A stretch of DNA of 64,000 nucleotides. Origin: Synchiropus splendidus (Eukaryota > Chordata > Actinopteri > Syngnathiformes > Callionymidae). The notes under the pieces were generated by a model. The model saw nothing but the letters and a program-made list of their open reading frames with translations, ran no database searches and was not told where the DNA came from. Below, in pieces: positions 1 through 10,919 of this stretch (its first letter is position 1; the number at the start of each line of letters is the position of its first letter). The DNA lies in the NCBI RefSeq assembly GCF_027744825.2, contig NC_071348.1, positions 979,563 through 1,043,562 of the forward strand, in the 5' to 3' direction. The position numbers and the translations under genes are program-made.

Positions 1-677
1 TTACGCGCGGCCCTCCACCGCCCGCCTCAGCCTGCTGCCTGCCAAGCTCCAGCTCTGGGTTTTGATGTTCCTCCAACATCCACCAGGCTATGATTATTTC
101 ATTCCTTTTTTAACATAACACATCAATTATTCAACCTTTGCGAGACCAGATTTGATTTTTTTTTATTTTTATTTTATTTAACTAAGCGGCGCGCGCTTGC
201 GCGTGGAGTGGAGGCGGTGAAGGAATGATAGTACCTGCTGCTTCAAGTGACGCAGGGATCAGCGACGGTAATTCCTCAACTTGGATGAAAACTTTTTGAC
301 GGTGTCAAATCTCAAGTTTAGCTTCACAAATAATTCATCAGTGAAGCTAATTGGCTTGTGATGCTCCTTGTTAAATCCTACCTTCCCCAAAAAGAGCCAA
401 GTGCTTGAGCCTGGTTTCCCTCTTCCTCCTCCGGTCTGGCTGGTCTCCTCTCTGACGTCCTCCGTCTCTGCTAATGAGCCCACTTACACGGACGCCGTAA
501 CACAAACAGCAAGCCAGGAAATAGGTGCGGCGCTCACTCGGAGGCTCTGTTTGCTCAAGGATTGGTCATGTGAGCTGTTTTCAATAAATAATAAATGCAA
601 TCGCTGACTTTTGTCTGCAGACTTCAGGACATGAATTATGCATTGTTATTCCTGGATAGGGCAACACAGGGACAGCA
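1..677. other. unique sequence, no gene seen
   Basis: No exon, RNA gene or recognised repeat is visible. A T-rich stretch lies at about 150-180 and is followed at 185-205 by a short CpG-dense segment made of GCGC steps. Open frames here are short and overlap on both strands, so they are treated as chance. Confidence 0.6.
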
Positions 678-748
<71 letters not shown>

Positions 749-749
749 G
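678..749 (+). repeat. (TG)n microsatellite
   Basis: About 36 TG dinucleotides with GC interruptions near 705 and 743. The repeat is open in several frames and produces false reading frames of alternating Val/Cys on this strand and His/Thr on the other. Alternating purine-pyrimidine runs of this kind can adopt left-handed DNA and are usually length-polymorphic. Confidence 0.97.
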
Positions 750-1364
750 GATCCTCACCGCGGCTGTAATTTCTCAGGCTTACAATCGCGGCACTTATGT
801 GGACAGAGCTGGCTGTAATTACAGGTCTTAAGACATTGTTGTGCGTGCAAACAGCAGCTCCGTCCAAACCTTCTGGGTTTCAGCTCAAACAGATGACAAA
901 CCGCTCTGTTTAATTTCAGTAAATCTTATAATGAAGTCTCTCGACAGGCTGGATGAGAAAGATATTTCATTTTAACTCCTTGTTTCCCCTCCTGTTCGCT
1001 CGCCGCAACAAAGGCGGCCATGTTCCCGTCACTTCCGATCGCGACGCTTATCTTCCCAGCCCTCGTCACCAAACTTCATTGAAAAGGGAGGAAAAAGAGA
1101 ATAATGACAAAGAGAGGAAAAGCGGCCATCCACCCACGACAGCAGCCATCACTGATCTCCACTGTCATCCCACTTTGCTGTCAATGATTCATCAAACAAA
1201 GGGGAAGCAAATGTGCAAATAAAGCTCCAAAAAGGGCCAGTTGTTTGGCCACATGGGAAGGAGGCGAGTGAGTTGTTATCGTGGCAGGTTACCACTGTGA
1301 TGCAGCTGAATCTCTCCTGTTTCATCTACCTTGACAGGACTGAAGTCGCAGATTCACAGAGGGA
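750..1364. other. unique sequence, no gene seen
   Basis: Nothing recognisable. The open frame at 953-1222 has no known domain and no splice context that I would trust. Confidence 0.55.
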
Positions 1365-1575
1365 GAAAAAATCAGGAGGGATTTGTGGGTGTGATTGAGG
1401 AGGGAGGCGAGGCGGGGGGGGGCAGGGCTGCCGGGATTAAGGACAAGGGGGTATGGAGGGATTGAGGAAGGGGGTGTGAGGAGTGGAGAGGCGAGGCTAG
1501 GCAACATTGGAGGGAAGAAGAAAGAGATTTGGGAGGAGAAGAGGGAGGGAAGCATTTGAGGGTGTATTCCACAGT
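1365..1575 (+). repeat. purine-rich low-complexity tract with G-quadruplex potential
   Basis: The top strand is almost entirely A/G for about 200 bases. Around 1412-1450 there is a run of nine G followed by GGG runs spaced by short loops, then GGGGG near 1447, so four G-tracts fall within about 40 bases. The reverse strand is correspondingly Ser/Pro/Leu-rich in translation, which explains the two overlapping reverse frames at 1322-1645; those are shadows of base skew and not genes. Confidence 0.6.
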
Positions 1576-3443
1576 ACTGTGAAAGGTAGCCATCAAGGGC
1601 TTTGATGAAAAGTGCAGGCCTTCTGAAGCTTAGGAGTGACAGCATATGATTTGGTCAAAGCATGAAGCCTTTCAAAGGTAGACATTCTCACTCCCATTCA
1701 TCTCCGCTTGAATATAACTTTCGGGGCTGAGCTTTAGCAAAATTCCGAGTAGCTTTGACAGATTGACTGCATGAGGTATTGTAGCGACGACGTCCTCGGC
1801 CGGCTGGGGACGCGTGAAGAGAGTCGCTTGTGATGAGGCCAGCCGCTGCACGGGAGCCTTCGGAAACCATCATTCTTTCCACACCTCGCTTATCTGCTGG
1901 AACGTCACCGCCGCTTCTGTCCATTCCTCGTCAACAAAGTGTCCCAGCCCAGATATCAACATATCAAATATCATAGGACCAAAACACATGGGACTCACTT
2001 TTCAAAGCTAGAACCCAGGGGCCAAATTCAACCCAGCCAGTCAGTTATGTGGAGAGCTTGAAAGACAGTGACCCGCCCCGTGGACATAACCAATGGGTTG
2101 AGTGTCTAGTCGCTGAAGGCAGCGCTGAACTCAAACTTCTGAGCTGTGTCGCCACTAAGGTCAAGGGTCTGCATATTACAGTCACACATCTCTGCAGGAT
2201 TGTCACTGGACTGCATAGGCTGTCGGAGTAACATCTGCTCAAGGCCTGGTCTGCGGACATGCCTGCTCTAGCTGCCGCACCTCCAAGCCCTGCAGCACCG
2301 GCGGCTAGCCACCGGAACACATGACAGGTGACTAATCTCAGCAGGGAATATTCATGTTCCAGTGTTTAAACTCAACAGTGTGACTCCTCAGGTTAAAGCA
2401 GCGGCAGCAACACCCCGGAGCCCTGCCGAAATAGCCGGCATAGTTTTTGTTGAGTGGTGCTGCAGGCTTGTTAATGTCCATGCTAAGAGCAATACGGTCG
2501 TCTTCCTGAGCCGGGACTCATTCAAATGAAAGGTTGATGTTTCTAGTCGCAGGTCAGCTGGCCTGTCAGGTAACGCTGCACTCTGTCTCTCACACACATT
2601 CTCTACATAGCGAGCCGTTTTGGAGCTCCAGGCTCGCGCGGCCACACTACTTTCTCCGGGCCAGAGGGTCGAACATGCACGCTCTAGAGGCTCTTCTCCG
2701 ATAACAGCCTCCTTCCCATTGCGCCGCGCACACATTTTCAGCAAGATAATAGTTCCTAATTTAGGTCCTCATATCTGCAGAGCCCTCCTGAGGACCAGAC
2801 CTCATCAGGAATATTATTGGTGACCTACATTTGCAACAGGCTCACGCACACAGCAGTCAAACGCACTCCTCACTGTAAAGTGCTGGCAGGCATCTGCTGC
2901 AGTAAATGGCGATGTAGACACCGGCGTATGCATCCAGAGTGAGCCCACGCAGGGTCTGTAAACAAGTCAATAGCCCTGCATGCATGTCTGTCCACCCACT
3001 CCCACAGAAACAGATGGACTTTAGCCTCCATGGGGAAGTTTCTCATAAAGTTCACAACAAATCACTCATGAATGTTTCTCAAAACTTGTGTTTAATTGTG
3101 AGCGTTGATAGACGGACGCTTTAGACTTCGCTCCCAAGTTTCATTGGCTCTGCAGTTCATATCCCTGAAGGGGTTCGACAGCCTGGCGGCACCTGCCATT
3201 GCTCCTGTGACTTCCAGACTGTCGGGTCACAAGGTTTTGGACTTGAGCCACGTATTACTGGGGGAATGACATCACCAACCTGAGAAGATGGTTCCGGAGG
3301 CTCCTCCTCTGTTAGCTCACACAGGAGTGTTGCCTCTCACATCTTCACGCTTCCATGTTTATGACTTTCATGATGAATCCTGACCAGATCTGCAGACTCA
3401 CCGCAGTAGTGTGCACTGACTCACATCAAACTACAGATGACGG
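1576..3443. other. unique sequence, no gene seen
   Basis: No exon, RNA gene or repeat recognised over 1.9 kb. Several frames of 60-118 codons overlap on both strands (for example 2388-2744 reverse), none with a recognisable domain. Confidence 0.5.
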
Positions 3444-3482
3444 CGTCAAACCCATGGCTGAGGGGCCACATTCAGCCCTGCT
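3444..3482. mobile_element. possible hAT-like terminal fragment
   Basis: The segment contains GTCAAACCCATGGC followed by GGGGCCACATTCAGCCC. This resembles the end of the widespread vertebrate non-autonomous hAT-like repeats, which start with a GTGTCAAACTC-type terminal repeat followed by alternating GGCC-rich sequence. Only about 40 bases can be matched by eye and no second terminus or 8-bp target duplication was found, so this may be chance similarity. Confidence 0.35.
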
Positions 3483-4429
3483 ACGTCCTTTTCTGTGGCC
3501 GGGAGAGCTTGGATGGCCTACACTTGGAATGAGATGAAACTCATTTTGGAGTAAATAAACCAGGTGATTGTTGAGTGGCCTGCCACCAGATGGCATTACA
3601 CTGTACATTGCGATCACTTTCCCAGTCATAGAGATTTGAACCAATAGTCCTGCTGCTGCTAATGTAAGCGCCAGATGTTGAATTATACATGGCTGTTTAT
3701 TTTATTTTATTTTTTAGCCAAGATGAGCCTGTTAAACAAGGGTAACTCTCACTTTCTGCTCCTGATTCTCTCCGATTCCATGTGAATGTATGCGCACCAC
3801 GTGGATGGGAAGCTCCTCTCCCAAGGTTTGAAGTCAGAAGTTGGCATTATCACCCGCCGTAGCTAGCAAACCATCAGTCCAGCGCTCCGTCCTCTTTTCA
3901 ATGTATGACTCATCTGTGTGTATTAACGCTCCCCTCCGCCCCCTACTGTCTCAGAGGCTCTTTCATTTAAACAAGAATTGCATGCTCAGCAGGAAAACAT
4001 TGTCATCAAAGAATACATTTTCATCTTTCATTGTTCAGCGTAACGTCATCATCAAATGTTCCGTCGATATCACGCCGTGCAGCGATGATGCCGGGCTTTT
4101 TTCCTTTTATCGTACAGATTCTGCTGGATCCAGACAGGACTTCCAGTTATCATCCATCATTCATGGGCACAGTCTGACAGTTTGACAGACAGCCAGTGAG
4201 CAAGAGGGAAAATGGAAATAAACATATAAGTCAGGCTGTTTCAGGCTGCTATCACCAGAACACCTGACAGAGAGAGAGAGGGAGAGAGAGGCGCCGGCAC
4301 AGACGTAAACACTCAGACAGAATGGCATGTAAGGTGACTGCTATTATTCTCAATGACCTGAGATTAACTTGAGTCAGAGGTTTGAATCCCAGCTGCCAAC
4401 AGATGGCGACATGCGCTGATGTTCAATAG
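3483..4429. other. mostly unique sequence with two CTCF-like motifs
   Basis: No gene seen. Two words fitting the CTCF core occur on the top strand, at 3581-3596 (CCACCAGATGGCA) and 4394-4409 (CCAACAGATGGCGA). A short GA repeat occupies 4269-4290. The forward open frame 3841-4185 has no recognisable domain. Confidence 0.45.
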
Positions 4430-5060
4430 ATCCAAGTCTTCAAACTACCAAATATAATTTAGCGGCGTATGAAGTTTGTTTCAGTTTATCAAGTGTCTTG
4501 TGGAGATCCAAGTCCACTTCATACCTCCTGTAATCTGACTCCACTTTACACATTCTAGTGAACCAAGTCAAGTACACTTACCTTTATTGGACTTCCTAGT
4601 CTGCCAAGTTGACTGAGGGCTTCCAGGTGCTCTGTTTCTAACAGGTGGATGTACTAAGCACATGACCAGGTTTGTCAAGTCATTTTCACTTTTTTCAGTC
4701 TATTTCAGATGATTCAGTTTAATCTATTTCCTATCTATAGCTATATCCAAGTCTTCCTAGCTCCCCTCTGATCTTATCTTATCTAAGCTTCCGTTCGTCC
4801 TGCTACACCCATCCCAACAGTCTGTTAGACAGGGCTTCTTATCCGTCCAAGTCCATCCAGCAAGTTCATGTCACCAAGACTACCTGAGACTTCCAAGTCA
4901 CACCCTGCTTCCTGGTATATCAAGTCAAGATCTGACCTTTTAAAGTAGTTCATGTCGGACTTACGAGTGTATCAAACCTATTTCATTCACCCAAGTTCAG
5001 CAAGTCTATTTGCATCCTGAACCAAGTCCTGTAGATGTGTAGAGCAAGTGCATGCATGAG
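4430..5060 (-). repeat. degenerate ~28-bp tandem array, copy A (inverted)
   Basis: This block contains many decayed units of a family whose consensus on the opposite strand reads GACTTGGTGAACTAGGAAG followed by YCTGAAATA. Here the complement is seen repeatedly, for example GGACTTCCTAGTCTGCCAAG at 4589-4608 and CAGTCTATTTCAG near 4697. The same family forms arrays at about 10.92-11.79 kb and 50.28-50.74 kb in the other orientation. Unit spacing is irregular (about 23-41 bp) because of indels, so edges are approximate. It is non-coding; no function is implied. Confidence 0.65.
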
Positions 5061-5100
5061 CTCGACGCTCCGTGTGGTCATGCCAGGTCACTGATAGTGT

Positions 5101-5156
5101 CATAATCCAGAGCCTCAGTAATTAGATGCTAATGAAAAAGTGTATTTAATGAAGCT
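5101..5156. promoter_or_regulatory. homeodomain-type motif cluster
   Basis: Within 56 bases there is a TAATCC word (5103-5108, the bicoid/OTX-type site), a TAATTA core (5119-5124) and two further TAAT cores (5130-5133 and 5147-5150). The surrounding sequence is AT-rich and not part of any recognised repeat. Such clusters are typical of developmental enhancers in vertebrates, but TAAT words are common by chance, so the call is tentative. Confidence 0.25.
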
Positions 5157-6004
5157 GCCTCTACTTGTTTATCTCAGTTGTCACAGACTGATGTGAAAAT
5201 AATGATTGTAAAAAGCGGCTGGACAAAAACAACGGCGGTGCCGATGATGAAAACGAGTTATTTCCGTCTGGGTGACCTTGTCAGAGAGTGACACGCTTCC
5301 GTTCTTGATCTGGTTTCCTGAGTTCCGCAGACACACTCGCACACCTCCGCTGCCTCAAGGCGAAGCAGACTCATCACCTGCACTTCCTGTTGTTTTGAAG
5401 CTTTTGAAGCTGATAAATGAATAGAAGGAAACGGGAATGAAGCACAAGGAAGACAATGTGAGACGGAGAGGACTCACCTGCAGCACTACCCCTCAGTGCC
5501 TCATGGTGGTGCTCATCACAGAGCCACTGTTCCCTTTTCTGCTCTCCTCATGGAGTTTCAGAGGTTCAGGCCACCAACGGTGAAAGTCTCAGAGACACCT
5601 GACTTAAACTCAGCCTCCCACTGCAAACCTCGGCACTTGCGCGTGTTCGATAATGGCTGCACAAGTGCGAGACTGGAGTCGCAGTAACACAAGAGCTGTG
5701 CATTCAACTGGAAGGTTAGCGCTGGGAACAGCCTCACCCAGCTACTGGCTCGCATCCCAGCTGTTATCAGGAAATGGTGAGAAACTTTGCCGTACAAACT
5801 GTTCCTGTCAGCGAAGTTAAAGGTGAAACTCTCACAGCCGAACGTCAGGCAGCCTTATCACAACTTCACTCTGTTTCAGTCGTACTTGAACCGCAAGATT
5901 TTTAAGATATTGAAAGTCAAAAACTCATCAGGTTTTTTCCTAATTCTCTGGATGTTTACCATCTGGGGTCCTCCACCGATCATCCAAACTTCATCCCCCC
6001 CCCC
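5157..6004. other. unique sequence, no gene seen
   Basis: No gene or repeat recognised. Reading frames at 5496-5687 and 5558-5797 overlap on opposite strands and have no recognisable features. Confidence 0.5.
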
Positions 6005-6335
6005 TTTTCCTTCCTTTTTCTCCACCCTACATGCACTCTCTTCTTCGCCTCCTTCAACTCTTGGACCCCTAAAGAGTTTTCACTTCCCTGTCTCCTCATC
6101 TTCACTCTTCCTCCTGTCTTTAGCTGACCTCCATTCCTCTTCTCTCTACCTCCTCTCTATCACAGCATCATCAGCAAACATCATGGTCCATAGAAGCCCC
6201 TCCCTAACCTCATCTCTCGCAGCATCACAAATGAGATGAAGACACAACCCAGGTCTCACTGTCCTCACACACGTCCTTCTCCAACCTCTCATTGTTCTCA
6301 GATGCTCCCAGCATCTACAAATCTCATGTGAGTTC
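6005..6335 (-). mobile_element. LINE reverse-transcriptase relic (family B), antisense
   Basis: On the reverse strand the translation contains DEVREGLLWTMMFADDAVI, which matches the catalytic palm motif of APE-type non-LTR reverse transcriptases; the FADD box lies within 6167-6190 and is intact. Downstream on the same strand, in shifted frames, it reads ERRGMEVS and then AKKRVHVGW, both expected C-terminal to FADD in this type of enzyme. Upstream of the motif VRTVR is visible, and the spacing to FADD is shorter than expected, suggesting an internal deletion. Stops and frameshifts rule out function. A second relic of this family lies at 23.76-24.19 kb. The exact clade is not certain from sequence alone. 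Confidence 0.8.
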
Positions 6336-7457
6336 TTAGTCATGATCCCAATTTTAACTCACTTCATTTTTTTGTCCTTTTTAATCCACACACTTTCCCA
6401 TCCATGTTTGGCCACCAAACAAACCTGTTCAAAGCAAGGATGATCAGACAAGTGCAGCTGTGTGGATTGAGCCCACCTGGCTGCTGATGTCACGCTGGTG
6501 AAAGAGTCACCGAGACGGTGAGAGAGCGTGACAGACAGACAAGTGCCGAGGCGGCTCGCAGCGTTTTGTAATCATGCATTCACTGTGTCCCACCAAAGCC
6601 ACTGTTATGTAAACCAGGATGAAACATTCATGAGGTCTTCCACGCAAGCCTTCGGGACGGAGCATGAATGACCCATATGGTGAGCTGGCAAGTCTCTGCA
6701 GCTCATCTCCAGCAAGTGAGCGCACTGACAGGTTGAATAGGCGAGGCCAATTCCTCGCCCCCATGTATGAGTAGGCAGAATTCTGGATGAATGGAATGAG
6801 CTTATGGTTACATTTGAAGCTGAAGGAGAAAGATAGATGTGCTCTCCACACACACGCTCTCCCTGTGATGTGGTTATCTGGTGCTGGATGGTGTGTGTGT
6901 GCCGCAGATCTTTATGAAGGAGTGAAGGAAGTGGTGCCAGAACCCCGACACCACACCCCATCATCAGGAGGAAAAAAATGGGGGGTGGAGGGGGGCTGTG
7001 TGGTCTTCAGGCGTCTGTTGTGGTTTCTTTAATTCTGCCCCCCTCCCCTCGACGCACTTCATCTCTGCCATTGCTGTCTTTCAGTTTCTCGGTCCAATGC
7101 TCTGTTTCTCTTTGCTGCGTGTTCTCCTCTCTCTATCCATCAATCTCTCCCTCATCCTTAAGTCATTCTTCTCTTTATTCTACCACACAGCAATTCATCG
7201 CTGGTGTAGGCAGCAATTTCATAGCTGACTCTCTGACGGCTAAAAAGCCAATTCTGGATGGAAATATGCACATTTTGAGACGAAGTGAAGCGGAAAAAGA
7301 GCAAACACAGGCTTTGTTTGGTGCTTGAAGTTCTCTAGGCTAAACATGTGTAAGGATACAAGCCATCATGCAGCAATCCCTCCGATCTCTAGTCATTCGT
7401 CATTCTTGTCAGGTCACTTTTACCCTGAACCTGGGGTTCCATTCCCCACAGAGAGGA
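6336..7457. other. unique sequence, no gene seen
   Basis: No gene recognised. There is a pyrimidine-rich part at about 7025-7190 and a G-rich spot at 6979-6996. The overlapping frames at 6507-6964 (reverse) and 6978-7328 (forward) show no domain and follow base skew. Confidence 0.5.
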
Positions 7458-7590
7458 GGAGGACACTCTGGACAGTTCACCCGTCCATGGGGGACACAAG
7501 GGCAGACAACCACTCACACAAACAGACAGTTTAGAGCTGAGTGTTGGAAGTTTGGGAGGAAATCGGAGCCAAACAGGAGCACAACTTCAG
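7458..7590 (-). mobile_element. dispersed teleost repeat with tRNA-like head (copy 1)
   Basis: Contains, in order, GGACACTCTGGACAG, a GTCCATGG word, GCAGACAACCACTCACACA, CAGTTTAGAG and GGGAGGAAATCGGAG. This order matches a very common fish interspersed repeat whose one end carries a tRNA-like internal promoter. Strand is assigned so that the tRNA-like head would come first; this copy lacks the head. Other copies are at 25.89, 52.23, 60.38 and 61.41 kb. Recognition is from remembered consensus order and not from a search. Confidence 0.7.
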
Positions 7591-7855
7591 GCTCCATCAG
7601 TTAGCAGCAGCAGCAAGAGCAGGTCTGCGGGCAGACTGAGACCGGCCACCTGATCTCTCCATCATGTGCTGCAGCACTGAAACCACAATAAGTGGAGGAG
7701 CCTGCTGCCAGAGGAACCGCAGCACTCTGTGATCATAAGGTGGTGGGCTTTGTTGAGGATTGGACCTTTTGTTGTGGTCCCTTTGTAGATCCATGCAATT
7801 CTTCAGTTTTTCCCCCTACTGGATGATTTCCAAGTGTTTCTGCATCACTCACCAC
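7591..7855. other. unique spacer
   Basis: Short interval between a dispersed repeat and a GT microsatellite; nothing recognised. Confidence 0.5.
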
Positions 7856-7894
7856 TGTGCGTGTGTGTGTGTGTGTGTGTGTGTAAGTGTGTGT
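7856..7894 (+). repeat. (TG)n microsatellite
   Basis: About 19 TG units, with a single AA interruption near 7885. Generates false Val/Cys and Thr/His frames on the two strands. Confidence 0.95.
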
Positions 7895-10800
7895 CACCCC
7901 ATCTGTCTCATTCATCTCCACATCGTGCTTCCACTCCAGCAAAGTTTAACTCTGGGCGGTAAATATTTACCAAAGTGTCATGTGATCGTAGAGACCAATA
8001 CATGGATATAAGATACGTAAGAAATACACTTGTATTTGTTGCTGCTTTTCAGGCTGAACAAGTCTACAAGTCAATAAATATTCAATGAAAATGAAACCCA
8101 GGTTTATAATTTGAACCCCCACGGTCCAGAACTAATTTGTGAGGACATGCTGTTTCTCAAAGTTTATTTCAAAGTAACTCTGAATGGCCAAGTTCACGTC
8201 ATGCTGTGGTCAACAAGCCCTGTTGTGGTTATCATGGCTACCAATTCAAAGGCAAATATGTCAACGTTCATCTTCTTCATCACTGTATGACTCTGTCTAA
8301 ATAGTGGTATTTGATTATCTCTGCTTAGGTAGGTATGGAATTGTCGAATATGCAGTAGAAACTCGCGCGTCAACGCTATGTAGCAACATTGGCGCTAGAA
8401 AACAAAACAGCCTAACGTGCTGTGCCAAGGTGCATAAGCTCTCGGGTCAGTTTGTCGCTGCAGAACAGTTTGGGATTCAGAGAAGCTGAAGTGAGATGAT
8501 GCTGGATGGATAAATAGGCTGCTAACTGGCAACAACCAGGTCCATCCAGAAGGTCAAAGACCCACTGCATACGTGAGGTCCACACCAGTGTCACTCAAAG
8601 ACGCCGCGTCTCTACTTCACTTTACATCGTGAGCGGCTGTTGAAAGAGAGTCGGCTGCCTTTGCTGGGTGATCTCACATGAACAGGGTTAAATCCAGGCT
8701 CCTGTCACATGAGGTGACCCACACAGACCATCACATTTCCTGCCCTTCTAAACACCTACACACAGATGCTTCTCTGCGCCCCACCCGAGACGCCCCCGTC
8801 CCTTGTTCACCCACACCGTACCTCTTGATTCAATTAGTCTGGACTGATGTGCCCAGAAGTGCTCAAAGACCCTGTCCGCCTTGGCTCCTCCCACTCACTG
8901 TAGTCATGGAAGGGCGACCTCTGACCCTCTAATACATTCTCTGCCTGCACGCCTTTCTGTCTCATCTTCAGTTTTTCCCTGACTCTTCCTCTGACTTCCT
9001 GCCTCTCTTTCAATTCCTGCTCCCTAATGAGAGGGGGACGGTCCTCCCTGTGGGGACCGAGGTCAGCGCCCCTGACACAGACACACACCTCCAGATCAAC
9101 ATCCAGGCACAGACAGCACATACATATGCAGACATGCACACGTCCGCATGATGAAAGGACGCAGCCGCCCATCCCTGCCGACCACACACCCGAGCAGCAT
9201 CCACACACGCGCTCACACACTGACCCAGAAATCCCATCTCTATTATGCAGAACATCAGTTAGCTGATGGTGGAGCTGATTATGCAGCTACCCTCCGCTAG
9301 CCCACAACTCCCTGGTGGATATCTGCCTTTAAAACCCCAATCCCAAATGTCTTTTTAGCATATCAATAGAGAATTATATATTCCTAAACAGTGGGACTTG
9401 CATACGTGCGGCTTTCTGCGGCGGCCTCATCTCATCATGTCACAGTGTGAGCGAAAACCACTGCCGAGGAATTTAGACAAACACAGCGAGCATCGGCGAG
9501 AAACACGGTGCTGTCACGCCGAAGCAATGACCATGATTTGCTGCTCCTGGTATTAGCATATACAGTATTCCATAAATATTTCATAAGGAATGTTGTTTTC
9601 CAAATGATCATGAGAAAACCGCTCACAGAATAGTCTAATCCCAATTTGGGCTCTGTGGTCTTCAATTCTTCAATATTTGGCGAACCAATCACAACAAAGG
9701 ACGATTCCCTTCAAAGGAAACGCGTGCGGCTGAGAGAAGGACGCCAGTGGGCCACACGCCAAAACCTCCAGAGCATTGGATTCAGTCATGTGACGACAGT
9801 GTTACCACCCTGCATCACATCTGACCCGCGGGTTAGCGTTGATGTGTCAACACGGATTGGTAATCTGAAAAAGTTTGAACACCTGTGTTCAAAAACAGAA
9901 TCTGCATTTCAGTCAGTAATGTGTCGTGCTCTCTGCCTCAGCCTGGTTCCTATCTCTGCGGAATATAGCCACTGAAACACTGAAATAGTCGCACAGAGAA
10001 GGCGCAGATCCAAACGTGTCTTGATGTCGACTAAAAGCAAGCGACGGAACAGAGGTGGGACCAGACTTGTGCCTGAGAAAACGCTTCCGATTGGTGTTGA
10101 GCGTCACTCAAGTGGCAGCTGATCGTGGCAGAGCAGTCTTGACTTCCTGCATCTTTGTTCGGTTCTCGCAGTGTTGGGAAAAGTCAAAAGCTTGGTGAGA
10201 TCAGAGCCGCGGTCCAAGCTTGTTCTCCTGATTCCCACTGGTTTCACTTATTTGTGTCCAGGCTTTGACTAATGATGTTCCTTCTGTAAATATTTTCTGT
10301 CAAGAAAAAAAGTCCTCTGGTTGACTCCAGTTTGATCCGTCTGTGTGGTTCCGATGTCTCTCTTCTGAGCGGCGAGTCATCCACATTTGACTTCAACTCT
10401 TGCTTTGTTTGGTGGCCACACATTGTTGTTCACAAAGGCTTCTGGAAATTCCCCTTCTCTCTGTCTTAGTTCCAGTGTTTGACAGATAAAAGAGATGCTC
10501 TTTTCCACACAACGCTAACTTTTAGATCTTGGCGTCTCACTTTCAGGGCCAATGTTTGTGCGATCGAGTGAGACTGGTGCGTTTCTGTGGAGCATCAGCT
10601 CCTTCATCCATCATCTGCCATATTAATGGAATTAAGAAAAGATCATGATAGATCTTATTACCGGAGTCGTGTCACTTAACTGATAGATGATGATTTGCTT
10701 TTCAGAGTCTTCATTTAGTTCTTTAAATAGCTGTGAACTGGACGCACGACGCGGTTATTAAATCCATGTTGCAAGTCTCCGTCTCGTGTTCCGACTGTGT

Positions 10801-10919
10801 TGCTTTCAGGTTGATCAAAGAACCGGGCCTCACTGAAGTAAAAATCACATTGTTATTACACTTCACCTCATTTTCCTTTCAGTAGATTCAGCTTCTGAGC
10901 ATCGCTGGTCTTGACTCGA
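7895..10919. other. unique sequence, no gene seen
   Basis: Three kilobases without a recognisable gene. A CA-rich, low-complexity stretch runs from about 9070 to 9220 and explains the overlapping frames there. The segment 9530-9620 is AT-rich and enhancer-like in composition (it holds TTAGCATA, ATAAATATTT and AAATGATCATGA), but no motif grouping is strong enough to call. Confidence 0.5.

Noticed and set aside
5787..6239. 150-codon forward frame
   Set aside because: Its second half is the antisense of the LINE reverse-transcriptase relic; the Ser/Leu-rich translation is a shadow.
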